In this document: positions 32,652 to 43,730 of the stretch, one piece after another | How positions within the stretch are numbered: position 1 is the stretch's first letter | Layout: each line of letters opens with the position of its first letter | Source of the DNA: Fusarium oxysporum f. sp. lycopersici 4287 | Taxonomy: Eukaryota > Ascomycota > Sordariomycetes > Hypocreales > Nectriaceae | Reading direction: 5' to 3' | NCBI RefSeq assembly: GCF_000149955.1 | Contig: NC_030992.1 | Span: forward strand, 3,860,850 to 3,924,849 | DNA length: 64,000 nt | The notes under the pieces: model-generated | Told to the model about the DNA's origin: nothing | The model's input: the letters and a program-made list of their open reading frames with translations, nothing else | Databases searched by the model: none | Position numbers and translations under genes: made by a program

Positions 32652-34851
32652 ATGTCGACCCCCGAGATAGATCTTACACCGTCTAATCGCCGCAAAGGTC
32701 AGCAACTTGAGTTAGGATACGGACCCAGCTGACAAATATCTCAGCCTGCGATTTGTGCTTTACGAAAAAGATCAAATGTGACATGCTCAAGCCAGATTGT
32801 TCGAATTGCATTCTCTATAATACGAGCTGTCGAACCAGCATCATTAGACGGAAGCCTAATTCTGCAAGAGTCAGAGCTGGGGCTAAACAACAAGAAGAGT
32901 ACGCCCCTGTTCCCCCAACTTTTCAGTTCAAACTAGTAACTGTCTCAGGAACAATCGCCAAGAAGGCCTTGAAACAAGATTAGCTCGTATTGAGGAGCAG
33001 CTCCAAATCGTTCTCAACGCCGCAAAAGATGCTCAAACTGCTAGACCGCAATGGCCAGATGACCATTCCAGTCCAAGTGACTCAGCGGAATCAGTTCTCA
33101 ACAACTCCGCAAATTTTGAAGAGATGGCGAAACGAGGATTTGCCTGGAAATTCGATCCAGTTAATCCAGCAGTTTACCAAGGCCCTCAACCAAACACTTT
33201 GGAATTACCCCCCCTTGATCAAATCCTACCTATAGTAGACCACTATTTCACAACCTTCAACGGCGTCATTCCTCTTTTCCAACAGTCAGAGTTCATGAAA
33301 CTTCTCACAACGTGGTATAAACAACCCGAAACTCGCGACAGAGCTTCGTGGGCTGCTATTCAGACCGTCATGGCCATCGGATATCGCACACCGCAGCTTT
33401 CACTCCGAGACAGTCAATCAGTGCACATTGAAAAAGCAGATCAATGTTTGAGGAACGCGCAGACTGTTGTATCCGAACTTGTCACGCGTGATGAGGATTT
33501 ACTCGGCGTTCAGATCTTACTAGGTATTGTGATGCTGTTCCAAAACAGTCGCGACCCGAAACCCGCGAGTGTTCTCATTGGAACGGCGGTTAGGTTGGCG
33601 CATAGGTTAAAGTTGCACTCGCAAGAAGCGGCGATGCAGTTCCCGGCTGCGGAGGCTGAGCAGAGATCGCGTGTGTTTTGGATCGCGTATACTCTTGACA
33701 AGGTAAGTTGTTCGAGTGCGTAAATGCAAAAGCTCACGTTGATAGGACATTTGTCTTCGTGCGCAAACGCCTTCATGCCAGTTTGATGAAGATATCGACA
33801 TTAGTCTCCCTGCACTTGCGCCACCTGACAGTGTTGGTTTGATATGGACGCAAAACGGCCAAGTCCACTTCAACTACCATCGAAGGCGCGTGGAACTCGC
33901 TTACATACAAGGCAAAGTGTACGATCTTTTGTACTCCAACCGCTCAAGCAAGGTGACAGCCCAAGAGCGACAACGACGAGTATCTCGACTTCAATCCATG
34001 CTAGATCAGTGGTACGAGCGCATTCCAACCGTCTTCCATATCGAGCATGTCACCGCGACAGTGGGACCGAGCCAGCTTGTGCAGATGACAAAGATGCACC
34101 ACGCATTTTTGCTGACGGAAGTGATGATTCATGGCATTTATAGCCATAATGCAGAATGGGTAAAGAGGATCAGCTCTTTTAGTAGAGCTACGATAACCTC
34201 TGTTGGAAACTTGGAGAATAGAGGGTTTGATGGCGCTGGGAAGTGTCAGGATCAAGCAGCACCTTTACCCGAGGGATGGAATCATTGCGTGGACGTGAGC
34301 AGAGGGTGCATGAAGCTATTCCAGGAAGCTACACCAACAGAGTGTCTAATATGGTATGTCAGTTTGAGTATGTTTGGGAGTTTACTAATTAGCGCAGGCA
34401 ATGTAGCTGCTCTCATTTCTCAGCGCTAATCGTCCTCCTCGCCAACATGATTCTCAATCCCGGCCACAACTCAATCCACATTGACCAACATCTCTCAGTA
34501 AAAGCCCTCGATCTCTTCGACAAGCTTCTGAAGATAATTGACGACGAGGCGTTCAGAGCTTTGCGAAGTGTCGTTGGTGAACTTAGCCAGAGGGCGCAAA
34601 CGGCTGTGGCGGTGTATAGAGAGGAGCTGAAGGGATTGGGGAAGGATGTCTTTGAGGCGCTGAATGTGGATGATGTGGCTGTGCGGGAGGTGGATTTCTT
34701 ACCACCGGGAGACATGTTTGAGGGGCTTGATGGACCGTTTGTGGGGTTGGACGGACCGTTTATCGGATTGAGTGGGGAGCTTGAGCAGGGATTCGGAGAT
34801 GGGATGAACTTCATGGATGGAGGCATGTTGGACATGGAGTTTATGAGATGA
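32652..34851 (+). CDS. Zn2Cys6 transcription factor with fungal-specific TF domain
   Basis: Five exons (32652-32697, 32745-32898, 32949-33702, 33746-34353, 34398-34851) give 671 residues. The first intron ends just before ACDLCFTKKIKCD, which leads the binuclear cluster to CSNC and the last Cys (about residues 17-45). A coiled segment (EGLETRLARIEEQLQ) follows and needs removal of intron 2 to be read. The fungal_trans domain contains IVDHYFTTFNGVIPLFQQSEFM and RVFWIAYTLDKDICLRAQ. The C-terminal tail is acidic, Gly/Phe-rich and repetitive (GLDGPFVG, GLDGPFIG), like an activation domain. It is placed directly after the OYE gene and is a candidate regulator of it. Confidence 0.92.
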
Positions 34852-35180
34852 GATGTGACAGACATTGGCGCAAGAAAGGAGAGAAGAGGAATCTCAGGCT
34901 TCAGCAATGCGAAGCGAACAGTCACGATCATCAAGTAAATGGTGAGAGAGAAGGAGAGTGATAAATTATTCTAATCTGATGGGTTCAATAACAAATGACA
35001 AAGAAACAAGACAAAAGCAGTAATCGACACAAGGTAAGGACTGTAACACCACGACAATTACTCCACCAGCAGCAAGGAAAGAAAGGCAAATGAGTCGGCA
35101 TGGGGGAATGCACAACGACAGGAAAACAACAGAGACCGAACAGATGTTTGAGTTGTAAGGGAAAAAGATGCCGACGCGGA
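34852..35180. other. Spacer between convergent genes
   Basis: 329 bp between two 3' ends. No feature is recognised. Confidence 0.5.
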
Positions 35181-36104
35181 TCACTCAGTGATGTGTGCAT
35201 CCTCGAAAGAAACGCCATTTGGGAGCTCAGTGATGGCTCCTGGCAAGTGGTGGAAAACCTCGCGGCGAGAGAGGTGGTGCCGGTTGACCCAGTCTCCGTC
35301 GATGTTCTGGAAGCGGTACCAGAAGTTAATGGGGAAGGGTTGCAGATGTCGGAGGATTGGCCGGTGGCTATTATGCAGAGCCATCATTACCATGAGAAAC
35401 AGCGACAGGTTGACTGTCAAGACCCCAGGACCTGCTGCTTCCCAAGGGATGGATTGCCATTCGATCAGGCAAGAAAATGATGTGCCGCTCACACGGGCGA
35501 CAACGAGCTCATGGTCGGAGAAAATGAACCCATAGCGGGTCCCCGCGTCGTGACAGTACGTCGCGAGACGAAGGAGCGGATAAGACTGAGAGGACTCGCT
35601 GTCTTCCAGCTCGCGTGATGTCCACTGGTTGGAGGTGTAGGCGCAACTAACGGCAAGACGTTCGCCATCGCTGGTCACGAAAGACAGGGCAGAGCGGCGG
35701 CGGTGGGCCAGAGGTTCGTCCGTGAGCACGGTAACATCTCGGCGAGCTTCGCCGCATCGGCTTGCCAGAAGGGCGACACCCGTAGCGATTGGTTGTCGGA
35801 GACGGTGAACAATATGCCCCGTCAATGCCTTCTTCAGGTCCGTGATGTTGGTGGCTGGAACGGATGATTGCTCATCGACCACAACGGGCACATTGTAGTT
35901 ATCCAGCAGGTCTCCGTATGGTTCATGGAGATTTCCGAAATCAAAGTCTCTCCATCTTTTGATGATGGATGAGGCGGCCTGGAAGGTGGTTTGGGACATA
36001 GTGATGTTCGAATTTCCGGTAGCGGTCTGGAGGGTCGGGTTGGGCGTAGTGAGCGACTGGCCGATCGTAGCCCATGCATTGGGGAAGTTTGCTGTAGAAG
36101 ACAT
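35181..36104 (-). CDS. Hypothetical protein, 307 residues, unrecognised
   Basis: A single uninterrupted frame on the minus strand from an ATG at 36104. Codon use and length support a real gene. Visible features: a Ser/Thr-rich N-terminus, RHRRRSALSFVTSDGER-like basic patch in the middle, TRYGFIFSDHELVVARVSG (resembling the 'request recognition' strand pairs seen in some fungal orphan families) and a hydrophobic stretch, LTVNLSLFLMVMMALHNSHRP, that could be buried or membrane-touching. It ends acidic (FEDAHITE). I do not recognise a family and assign no function. It lies beside repeat-rich DNA and a broken paralog, so it may belong to an accessory, fast-changing segment. Confidence 0.65.
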   Translation of the reverse strand: MSSTANFPNAWATIGQSLTTPNPTLQTATGNSNITMSQTTFQAASSIIKRWRDFDFGNLHEPYGDLLDNYNVPVVVDEQSSVPATNITDLKKALTGHIVHRLRQPIATGVALLASRCGEARRDVTVLTDEPLAHRRRSALSFVTSDGERLAVSCAYTSNQWTSRELEDSESSQSYPLLRLATYCHDAGTRYGFIFSDHELVVARVSGTSFSCLIEWQSIPWEAAGPGVLTVNLSLFLMVMMALHNSHRPILRHLQPFPINFWYRFQNIDGDWVNRHHLSRREVFHHLPGAITELPNGVSFEDAHITE

Positions 36105-36430
36105 GGCGCGGAAGCAACTGAACAGAGGTTATAAATGTTTGAAGCAGTCGAGAGTACTTTAGACAGGCAAAAAGGTTAAGTCTTGAGTCGGATGAGTGGG
36201 TGGAAAGGAGTATTGGGTAAGGCAGAGACCGGACATATGACTATTTCCACTCCCCACGACGGCCTTGTGTGCCTGATTCTGTTTAAAAACCAGAGAGACC
36301 CCTAAAAGCAGAGAATCTGATCTATCCTGAGCATGAGGCACGGTAGTGACCACCAGACTGGTACCGCTTGAGGCGGCGACGGTGGTCTAGAAGACTAACC
36401 CCTGTTCGCTTGTCGCGGCGCAAGCTAGTT

Positions 36431-36870
36431 ACAAGACTACTCCATATTGTCAAACCCAGCAAATGGCTCTTGCGCAAGCTAATGCCAATATGCCTATGAT
36501 AGCGAGCATCTGCGGCTTCCTGAATGCTTCGCGTAGCGGATGGCTAGCTGTAAGATTGGTACGCAAAAGGCGACATGCGGCGAGTTGCAAGACTACTCCC
36601 TGTTACCAAACGCATTTCACGGCTCCAGAAGCAAGCTAACGTTCATCAACCTATGAAATCGGGCACCGGTGGCTCGCTGTAAGGGTCTTCCGTAACGCCA
36701 AACGCAGTTCATGGTTCGTGCGCAGGCCAACGTTAATATTCTGATGACATCAAGCACTGGTGATGTTCTAAGATCCTTGCCGCACGGGTCGCGGAGCAAG
36801 GTGACGGATAGCTAGCCGACAAACGCAGTCCCTGGCCCCACCAGCAAGCTAAAGTCAATCTGACCCTGTT
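36431..36870. repeat. Degenerate dispersed repeat, four copies
   Basis: A segment beginning CAAAC-CA, followed by GCAAGCTAA or a close variant and then CAAT or TTAAT, recurs at about 36451, 36607, 36699 and 36820. Two copies share the lead CAAGACTACTCC (36432, 36588). Spacing is irregular (92-156 bp). Copies have drifted strongly. Confidence 0.5.
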
Positions 36871-37764
36871 CCCTACGTAACGCGGAGGCAGAGAGTTTGT
36901 ACTGAGCAGGGATTCTCCCAATAGAAGCCGCAAGAGCAAAGGTACATGGGCTGCAGTGGGAATTTATCCTACATCAAGGTATCTCCGATAGTGCATGATG
37001 AAGACCAGTACTTTCAGCCTCACGATCATATACAGTAAAGTGTTGTAGCTAAACAAACATCTGGGAGATAAAAGTTGAGTCAAACGCCAGCAAACATAAT
37101 CTACCTGCCTTGTCGTCCCCCAGTTCCTGGTGCCTGAAGCAAGAAAAAGTCAATCTAATTATGAAACCGTGCAACGATGGCTTTTTAAAAGCAGGTTATT
37201 CGCAGAAACGAAACTGCTTATTCCCCGCTCTGCAAGATGATAGATGATCGGCTGCAAGGCCAGTTCTGTTGCCGAACTAAATCCTAGGTCCTGCAATAGT
37301 CAACGCCTACTGGCTGATAATCCTAGCAACCGTGGCTTATTTACGGCAGTTTCCAAACAGTTTTCTCTCCAATTTGCCCCCTGCTACAGAGACACTGATT
37401 GGTGGGTGGCCATAGCCTACCTGGACTCTGTTGCACAACAGCCCGCTCTGGCTGAATGGGCAGGCAAAACGTGCAAGACATGCTGAGTTCCGTGCCAAGA
37501 TAAAGAAACCGTCGCCTTTCGGCTTCTCCGTTTGAATGAACGCGAAATTCCACGGTCGCTTAACCTTTGATGCTAATAAAAAGTGAAACGCAGTGGTTGA
37601 ACAAAACAAACGACAGAGCAATGACCGCCCGACCCAAGCCAATTGGCACGCACCCCTCCACTTCTCATCTCATCTTCCTTGTCACACAACATCTTGTAAG
37701 CTCTTGTCATATTTTGCTTATTCTTGGGAATAGAAGTTCTTGCCGTGTTGTCACCAGCCCCTTT

Positions 37765-38017
37765 TTGAGAGTTATCGCGCGGTTGGCAGACTCCCGCCCT
37801 CTGGCATTGCCTGCACGGTTCCTGGGTTCTCCCCTTTCATCAATTACGGTATTGTTCTGTTCGCAGAGCCTACCCTTTGAGAATTACTGCACGGTTGGCA
37901 GACTCTCCTTGTTCCAATTACTGCACTATTCCTGGAATGTCCCTCTTTGACGATTGCTGCGCTATTTCTGGACTCTCCTTCTTTGACAATTGCCGAGGAT
38001 GCTCTGACATTCAATGT
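37765..38017. repeat. Degenerate 35-36 bp tandem repeat, seven units
   Basis: Units begin near 37765, 37801, 37836, 37877, 37912, 37947 and 37983 (steps 36, 35, 41, 35, 35, 36). The consensus is roughly TTTGA-AATT-CTGC, then GGTT or ATTC, then CTGGACTCTCC. The period is not a multiple of three in most steps, so it is not protein-coding. Confidence 0.65.
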
Positions 38018-38157
38018 GTTTCAACATATAAACACGTCCCATGGCTTCTTGTATTCCACATTCATCAATACCTCAACCCATTCGAACCCCTGCGACCTTG
38101 ACGCTCAAGATACTGAAACAACACCTCACATACCGCTGCGAACCCACAAATTTTGTC

Positions 38158-39404
38158 ATGCCTCAGCTGAAACCGCTTCCGGACTGTGAAGGTCCCAAGC
38201 TCGAGTGTTTCATTGACGACATCACGACCTGCGACTTTAAACTTCTCGGACCTCTAGGCTCTGGGTGTCATTCCCAAGTTTGGAAGGCTGAAATTAACGG
38301 CAAAGTCTATGCTATCAAGATGGTAAGTGTGTCATTTAATCCCCCTTCTTCCATTTCTTTATTGTCTAATCATCCCAATCATCAATTAGTTCTTTCATCT
38401 CGGGTCACACGAGCCAAGCTTCCTCATGGATCCTATTGACGACGATTTCCCAGACCCAGACGAACCGGAGCCCCTCGTAGCAAGCAGCAAGATTTCTCAA
38501 CCGACGATCGATAGTCTCCGCCTCCATGCGACCTCATTCTATAACGAATGCCGTGTCTTTGGGCGTCTGAAGGAGCTGGGACGCGAGGACCTCGCTATCA
38601 AGGCCTATGGATACCTGCAATTTGATCTCAGCGACGACAAGGTCCAGCGACATTTCCTACCATTTGGAAACGGCGCGAGAAGACATCTGGCCTCTCTAGG
38701 GAACAAAGACCCCACCGATGTAGATGTGATCCGCCGCACCATGCAGCACGACGATCTCCGCATACCCATGATGGCCATTGTCAAAGAGTGGGTGCACTCT
38801 TTCGAGGGCACAAAGTGGGTGCAACTTATCGGGGGAGACTGGGCGTCACGGGAATCGGTCAAGAGAGACATTGGACACCTGCCTCGACTGCTGCGTAATC
38901 TTCGAGAGCTGCACAAGTCAGGCATCGTGGATTCGAGATCTCAAGTGGCAGCAGTACGTAGACGGAACAGCTTGTAGACTTCAGCTTCGCCTGGACTATA
39001 CCACATATCTTCGGTCCAGAGAGCGGCCTCCGACCCGCTGGACCTTTGAGAGCATGGCGGCATGGGACCTTAAATGCTTCCAAACCATTCTCAATGAGTT
39101 CGACGATAGAGCAGAAATTTCAGTGCCGCGCCTACGGAAACATAACCTCGTGGCATGGCAAAGCGACGATATGTACGAACGCCTTCGGCCCAGGCCTCAG
39201 TTGTACGGGCCTGCCCTTCCCATGCTCGTTTACGACGGCAACTTTCAACCCATGGTGCACCACCCGCCTTTTGACCCCGCCAAGTTCAACTGGCGGGCTG
39301 TCCAGAAGTTAACAAAGAAGGGTGCCACCAGGCGCGTCACCAAGACAAAGGCACCTCAAAGAAGAGCGCTAAGAGAAGCGTCAAAGGAGAGAAGAACGAA
39401 ATGA
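38158..39404 (+). pseudogene. Frameshifted second copy of the FTA2-like kinase-fold gene
   Basis: Exon 1 (38158-38322) is exactly as long as in the copy at 10427, with about 75% identical residues, and the intron (38323-38389) sits at the same codon. Exon 2 is open from 38390 to about 38930 (LHATSFYNECRVFGRLKELG and so on). Homology to the intact copy then jumps frames three times: an extra A near 38931 before RDLKWQQYVDG, an extra A near 38966 before LVDFSFAWTIPHIFGPE, and a missing base near 39038 before WTFESMAAWDLKCF. The last frame ends at 39404 with a basic tail. The jumps hit the VRDLK and DFS region, so as read the catalytic-loop part is lost. True decay or sequencing errors are both possible; none of the three sites is a homopolymer. 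Confidence 0.75.
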
Positions 39405-39547
39405 CACGCTGCGCGAACAAGACAAGATAGCGCCCCCGGGAGAACACTTGGATAGACCTGATTGCGTTTTCGATTCTGCTAGTTACTCGCGATGTTTTAA
39501 TACCATTTGATGTTTGATAGAGATATAATAAATATACTCTGAATTTA

Positions 39548-40517
39548 CTACCCCGCACGTTGATCTATTAGAAACCTCAACAGCCCTCTCTGCAACGCAC
39601 AAGGTGCCGCGCAACCATGATCCTCACCCTCAAACTCCCAGCACCAAACATTTCTCAAATGAGGCGACTCTTCCATCCTCGCCACCAAAGCCAAAGCATT
39701 ATCCTTCATCTTTCGCAGCATCGCGCCCTTTTGTTTCTTCTCAAACTTCTCATCCGACTCACCAGGCAATTGAATCAACGTCTGTTCCGCTCCACCAAAC
39801 ATGACCAACAATCTTGGCGCGCGACCAGTCGAAGGGTCGCGCTCATTGAAGCGCTGTTCCTGGTCACAAACAATGCTGCAATTGTTGAACCAAATAGACG
39901 GACTCGCAGCGATGAATGTATCGAAAGACTCTGGCTTCGTGAACAGAGCGTTGAGGGTGAAGAGACCGCCGTACGAGTGACCGAAGAGCGCTTTAGGACC
40001 TGCTCCTAGAGGGACATTCGGGAAGAGAATCTTTTCGATATACGGTTGGATATCGTTCTTGATGATATCCAGAAAATCCGATGCGCCGCCAAAAGGACCA
40101 AGCGATGGTTTCCCATCTGGTCCAGGGGGAATATCATAAGCCCCATCAGAAGACGCAGGTGTCAAGTCCCCATTCCGGCGCTTGTCAAAAACGCAAGTTT
40201 TGTTAGGATACCCAACAGCTACGATTACAGCTCTCGTCTGATGCGTAAACTCCAATCTCCGCGCGATATCCGTCGCAGTAAAAAAGTACGCATTTCCATC
40301 AACAATGTACCTAATCCATGTTAATTCCCTGTTTATATTTGCGGTGAGGCTTTTCTTACACAGTGGAGACGATGGTATCGTCATTCACTGGAGCGCGATC
40401 ATTCCAACAAAGCGGCCAGGATACTTGAATGAGATAATCGCCTCTTCGGGTGGGGAATAAGAATTGGCATGAGTTATGCGCGTTGGCGCTTTCGAGAGTT
40501 ACTGGGACGAGAGTCAT
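39548..40517 (-). CDS. Siderophore-esterase-like alpha/beta hydrolase (IroE/Fes-type)
   Basis: Two exons (40360-40517, 39548-40310) give 306 residues. The first exon encodes MTLVPVTLES onward and is needed for the N-terminal strand. The nucleophile motif is GHSYGG (LFGHSYGGLFTLNALF), an Asp-rich region surrounds GGAEQT, and the catalytic His is in EGEDHGCAAP. IAASPSIWF after the nucleophile is typical of the putative esterase (IroE, Fes, BesA) family. Fungal relatives hydrolyse ester bonds of fusarinine/TAFC-type siderophores in the cytosol to release iron. No siderophore synthetase or transporter is visible here, so other ester substrates are possible. A decayed partial copy of its 5' end lies at 41526. 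Confidence 0.88.
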
Positions 40518-42436
40518 GATTGGAGATGTTGAGGGGAGAATCAGGTCATGGTGATGGATGCGGCTGATGTCTGATGATCAGATAAGATTAGATAAGCGAA
40601 TGAGAACATCGCGAGTGGGGATGCAGCAGAAAGTCTGCATAACCGGAATAGTTTTGTAAGTGCATATTGCATAATGTTATGTAGCAGAATGAATTCAATT
40701 CGGCATACGGGTATATTTGGTATCCTTGAAATACTAACGTGCCGAATAAGCATACAAAGTTCCGTTATTCCATTGGGTCGATGGCATTAAATGAGCTACC
40801 CTACAAAAGCTTCCATTTATGCACAGCTTCATGGCATTAGCAAGATCAAACAATCCCATTCATCTATGAATTGAGGGCTAATCGCCTCGCGCTCCTCAGC
40901 GTCACTTAATTTCATCACATTTATAAGACATGCGGCGCTGACAGTCACTAATGCCGACATACTTGGTCCATCATATTACTGAGTGCCGAGGCGGGGTTTC
41001 TGGTCGACCGATGGCCAATTGTAAAGCTCATCGACAGCGCAGTCTCATTAGCGTCCAGTGAAGGTGAGATACCTCGTCTTCGGTTATGATCGATTGCGTG
41101 AGGTTGGATATCTGATAGTGCTGGTAGCTTAATAACACTCTAATTCACGAGATGCATCGTCGCTCTTGTCTTGGAAGGTTTGTCCATTCAGAGCAATTGG
41201 CTCTTCGATGGCGAGATTTCATCCTCTTTAACTCTAAGTCTTTCACTTGAGCTTATCATTATTCGCTACCTAGAAGGCTGTGTTCTAATTGACCTTGAAC
41301 CAGTCAGTCAGTGCTTGGCATGAATGGATAGCACCAAGCAGTACATTTCTTACTTTATATCACCCATCACTCATGGCACATAAAAGTTTCAAGTCCAGAG
41401 ACAGGACAACAAATAGACAAGACAACTAAACTCTAAATACGTAGAGTCAGGGCATTGCCTCGCTCTGTATTTACATCTGTGTTTACAGATATGTCGTAGA
41501 TTCAATATGAGAAGGTAATTAAATTTTGTTTCGCGTGTTCCAGCGAAACGAATGTCATGGTGAGGAACTGCAGATGAGGTTAAGTTCAGATGATGCTGGG
41601 CTGGGGAAATAAAGATCAGATAAGACCAGATGGGCCAACGAGAACATCGTGAGTGGAGTCAGATAATCTTTGTGTAGATGGATAAAAAGTGGTGTGGCTG
41701 ATTAGAAGTTATGATTGGGCTGGTTGAGAAATTGAGCCTCAATTAAATTTGGAGTTTTATGCTGCTTGTTGGGGAAATACCCCAGATCTTCATTGATCAC
41801 CATAAAAGAACATTGCAGTAGTTCGCCTGCAAGCAACGTGCTTGATTGATCTCGGGTACTAATTCCGCTCGTCACAAATAACTAACCGAATGCTACCAGC
41901 CACCATTTCATTCCTATCAGCACTCGTACCAACTGCGTCATTAGTCCCACGGCTCACGAAGCCGAGTCTCGCCCACATGGCATAAGTGATTGGTGCCTTT
42001 TAGTTTCCTGCCTCGAGGGATGTACCTTGCATGTGACGCAGACATTTCCACACAGCATAACTACGGGATGTGTGCAGTGTCGGTTAAAAGAATAATTCCC
42101 ACCACATCCAATCGTCTTGCACATGTGCTTGATCCGTCCCGTGCACGTGGGCCCTGGTTTATCTGCCGTGGGGGCCCCGTCGATCCTTGTTGTTTTCCCT
42201 TCTAACCCGTATTCAGAATGGTGCACCAGACTCAAGGGGACCATGTATGAATGCAGCCTCCCGTAGGTGGGCGGGCTTGGTTTTAAAAGCCGGGCCACCT
42301 GCACCCTGTTTATCTCTGTCTCTTCTCTCCCAGCTCCTGCACGTTATTTGCGATTCACTATTGACTATTTCTCAGTCTCAGGACTTCTATTCACGACAGT
42401 TATTGTTTTATCGGCAAAGTGGGGAGTCGGGACAGC
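40518..42436. other. Intergenic region with a duplicated promoter fragment
   Basis: About 1.9 kb. Apart from the promoter of the esterase, the relic at 41526-41658 and the promoter of the membrane protein at 42437, nothing is recognised. Confidence 0.5.
41526..41658 (-). pseudogene. Relic of the esterase gene's start and promoter
   Basis: It resembles 40488-40622 in the same order and orientation: a start-codon region (reading MTFV then LE, versus MTLV then LE), and a block GATCAGATAAGA followed by AGAT and GAGAACATCG-GAGTGG. The latter block matches in about 37 of 45 positions. The coding part breaks down within 20 codons. Confidence 0.5.
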
Positions 42437-43173
42437 ATGGATCACGAAACATCCCACTTGCCGACATGGCAGGACAACAAAACCACGAGCGAAAAGGCTG
42501 GCTTCACTGGAGATGATGAATCATCGGCTCTTTTAAACGACAAGACGAAGAATCAACAAACGATGCAGCTGCGACAAATCTTTGCCAATCGCCTCATGCC
42601 CGTCGCATTCGCTCTTCCGTGGGTGATGGGAATGTTAATTTCGTGGATCCCATTTACCAAGATCTCTCTTTACAACGCCCCCGATTTCCTGTACGTTCAT
42701 CACCAAGGCTTCATTTGACCGTGTCTAACGAATGTAGTATTCTCGCGGCTCTTATCAGCACCCTCGAAGTCCTCAGCATCGTCGCAGTCTTTATCTTCAC
42801 ATCCCTCCGCCCCTCAACGCTCGAAACCGAACCTAGTCCCAGCACGACTCTCAAAGAGAAATTCTTCCGCGCCTGGTTCTGGTTTTTGTTCATCAGCCCT
42901 TTCATTACTGGAACAATGGTTGTTTTGATGGCGAGCGACATTTCATGCGATCCGGAAGATGATCTGGACATGCATCAACCAATCTGCCAAGTTGGCATTC
43001 GACTAATTAAAGCGACTGCTTTATGTCGCGCTGGAATTATGTACGTCCCCTTCCATTCAATTACCTCTCTGCCAATAAACTAACATCTCATCAGTGCGAC
43101 ATTTCTCTTTGCTACATCTTCATATCTAGAACAACGACCTACGAAGCGCTGCACCGACTCGGACTCTGCATGA
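42437..43173 (+). CDS. Small multi-pass membrane protein, unrecognised
   Basis: Three exons (42437-42690, 42738-43040, 43095-43173) give 211 residues. The first about 45 residues are polar. Hydrophobic segments follow: LMPVAFALPWVMGMLISWIPF, ILAALISTLEVLSIVAVFIF, AWFWFLFISPFITGTMVVLMA and, after CRAGI, IATFLFATSSYLE, suggesting four helices. Two Cys (SCDPEDD, PICQ) lie in the third loop and may form a disulfide. Both introns have GTACGT donors. The frame closes across both joins, which supports the model, but I recognise no family and assign no role. The promoter includes a GC-rich stretch near 42140-42180. Confidence 0.72.
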
Positions 43174-43699
43174 TGTTTTGGAAAAATCTATGGCGTCATG
43201 ATCTTTGTACAACGATACCCCAGAAAGCATAAAATACATTAAAATAAAACCCAACCATCTATTAAAAAATTAAACATTATCCCAGTTTTAAGATTCCTCT
43301 ACCGAAAGCTTTCGGCGCCATTCACTCAATGTTGATTTCTGATGACGTTTTGGTTTGTCTTTAGTGCTGCTTGAGTGTTATCTTTAGTGCTTGCTCGGAT
43401 GTCGCTCATGCATTATCATTGAATGACGCCACGTCCAAGGGTCTTCCAAGCATTCTCCCCTCCGGATATATCCGCCTCCCGATTCAATTCCTCTTATCGA
43501 GGGGTTGCGTCGCTTGCGTCGTTGACACTGAATCGTTTGCGTCGCGTTGCGTTGCTTTGCGTGGTGATACCATCCGCATCTCCCACTTTCCGGCAGTTGT
43601 CGTAAGCATTTCGCGTCGCACTGCAATTCAATCCAAACTCTGTTTTAAGCATAGCCAACTTCAGCCTCCGCATTTCACGTTACAGTGAGCTTTGGTATG

Positions 43700-43730
<31 letters not shown>

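Larger units (their letters stand above)
36105..38157. other. Repeat-rich intergenic region upstream of the broken FTA2-like copy
   Basis: About 2 kb without a supportable gene. It contains a loose repeat family at 36431-36870 and a 35-36 bp tandem array at about 37765-38017. Confidence 0.6.

Noticed and set aside
36431..38017. Repeat arrays as a CRISPR locus
   Set aside because: Units are degenerate, contiguous or irregularly spaced, with no constant repeat plus unique spacers, and the DNA is eukaryotic.
43371..43688. Open frame of 105 codons in the 43.2-44.7 kb gap
   Set aside because: Low-complexity TTGCGTCG repeat inside, no splice-consistent extension and no recognisable domain.
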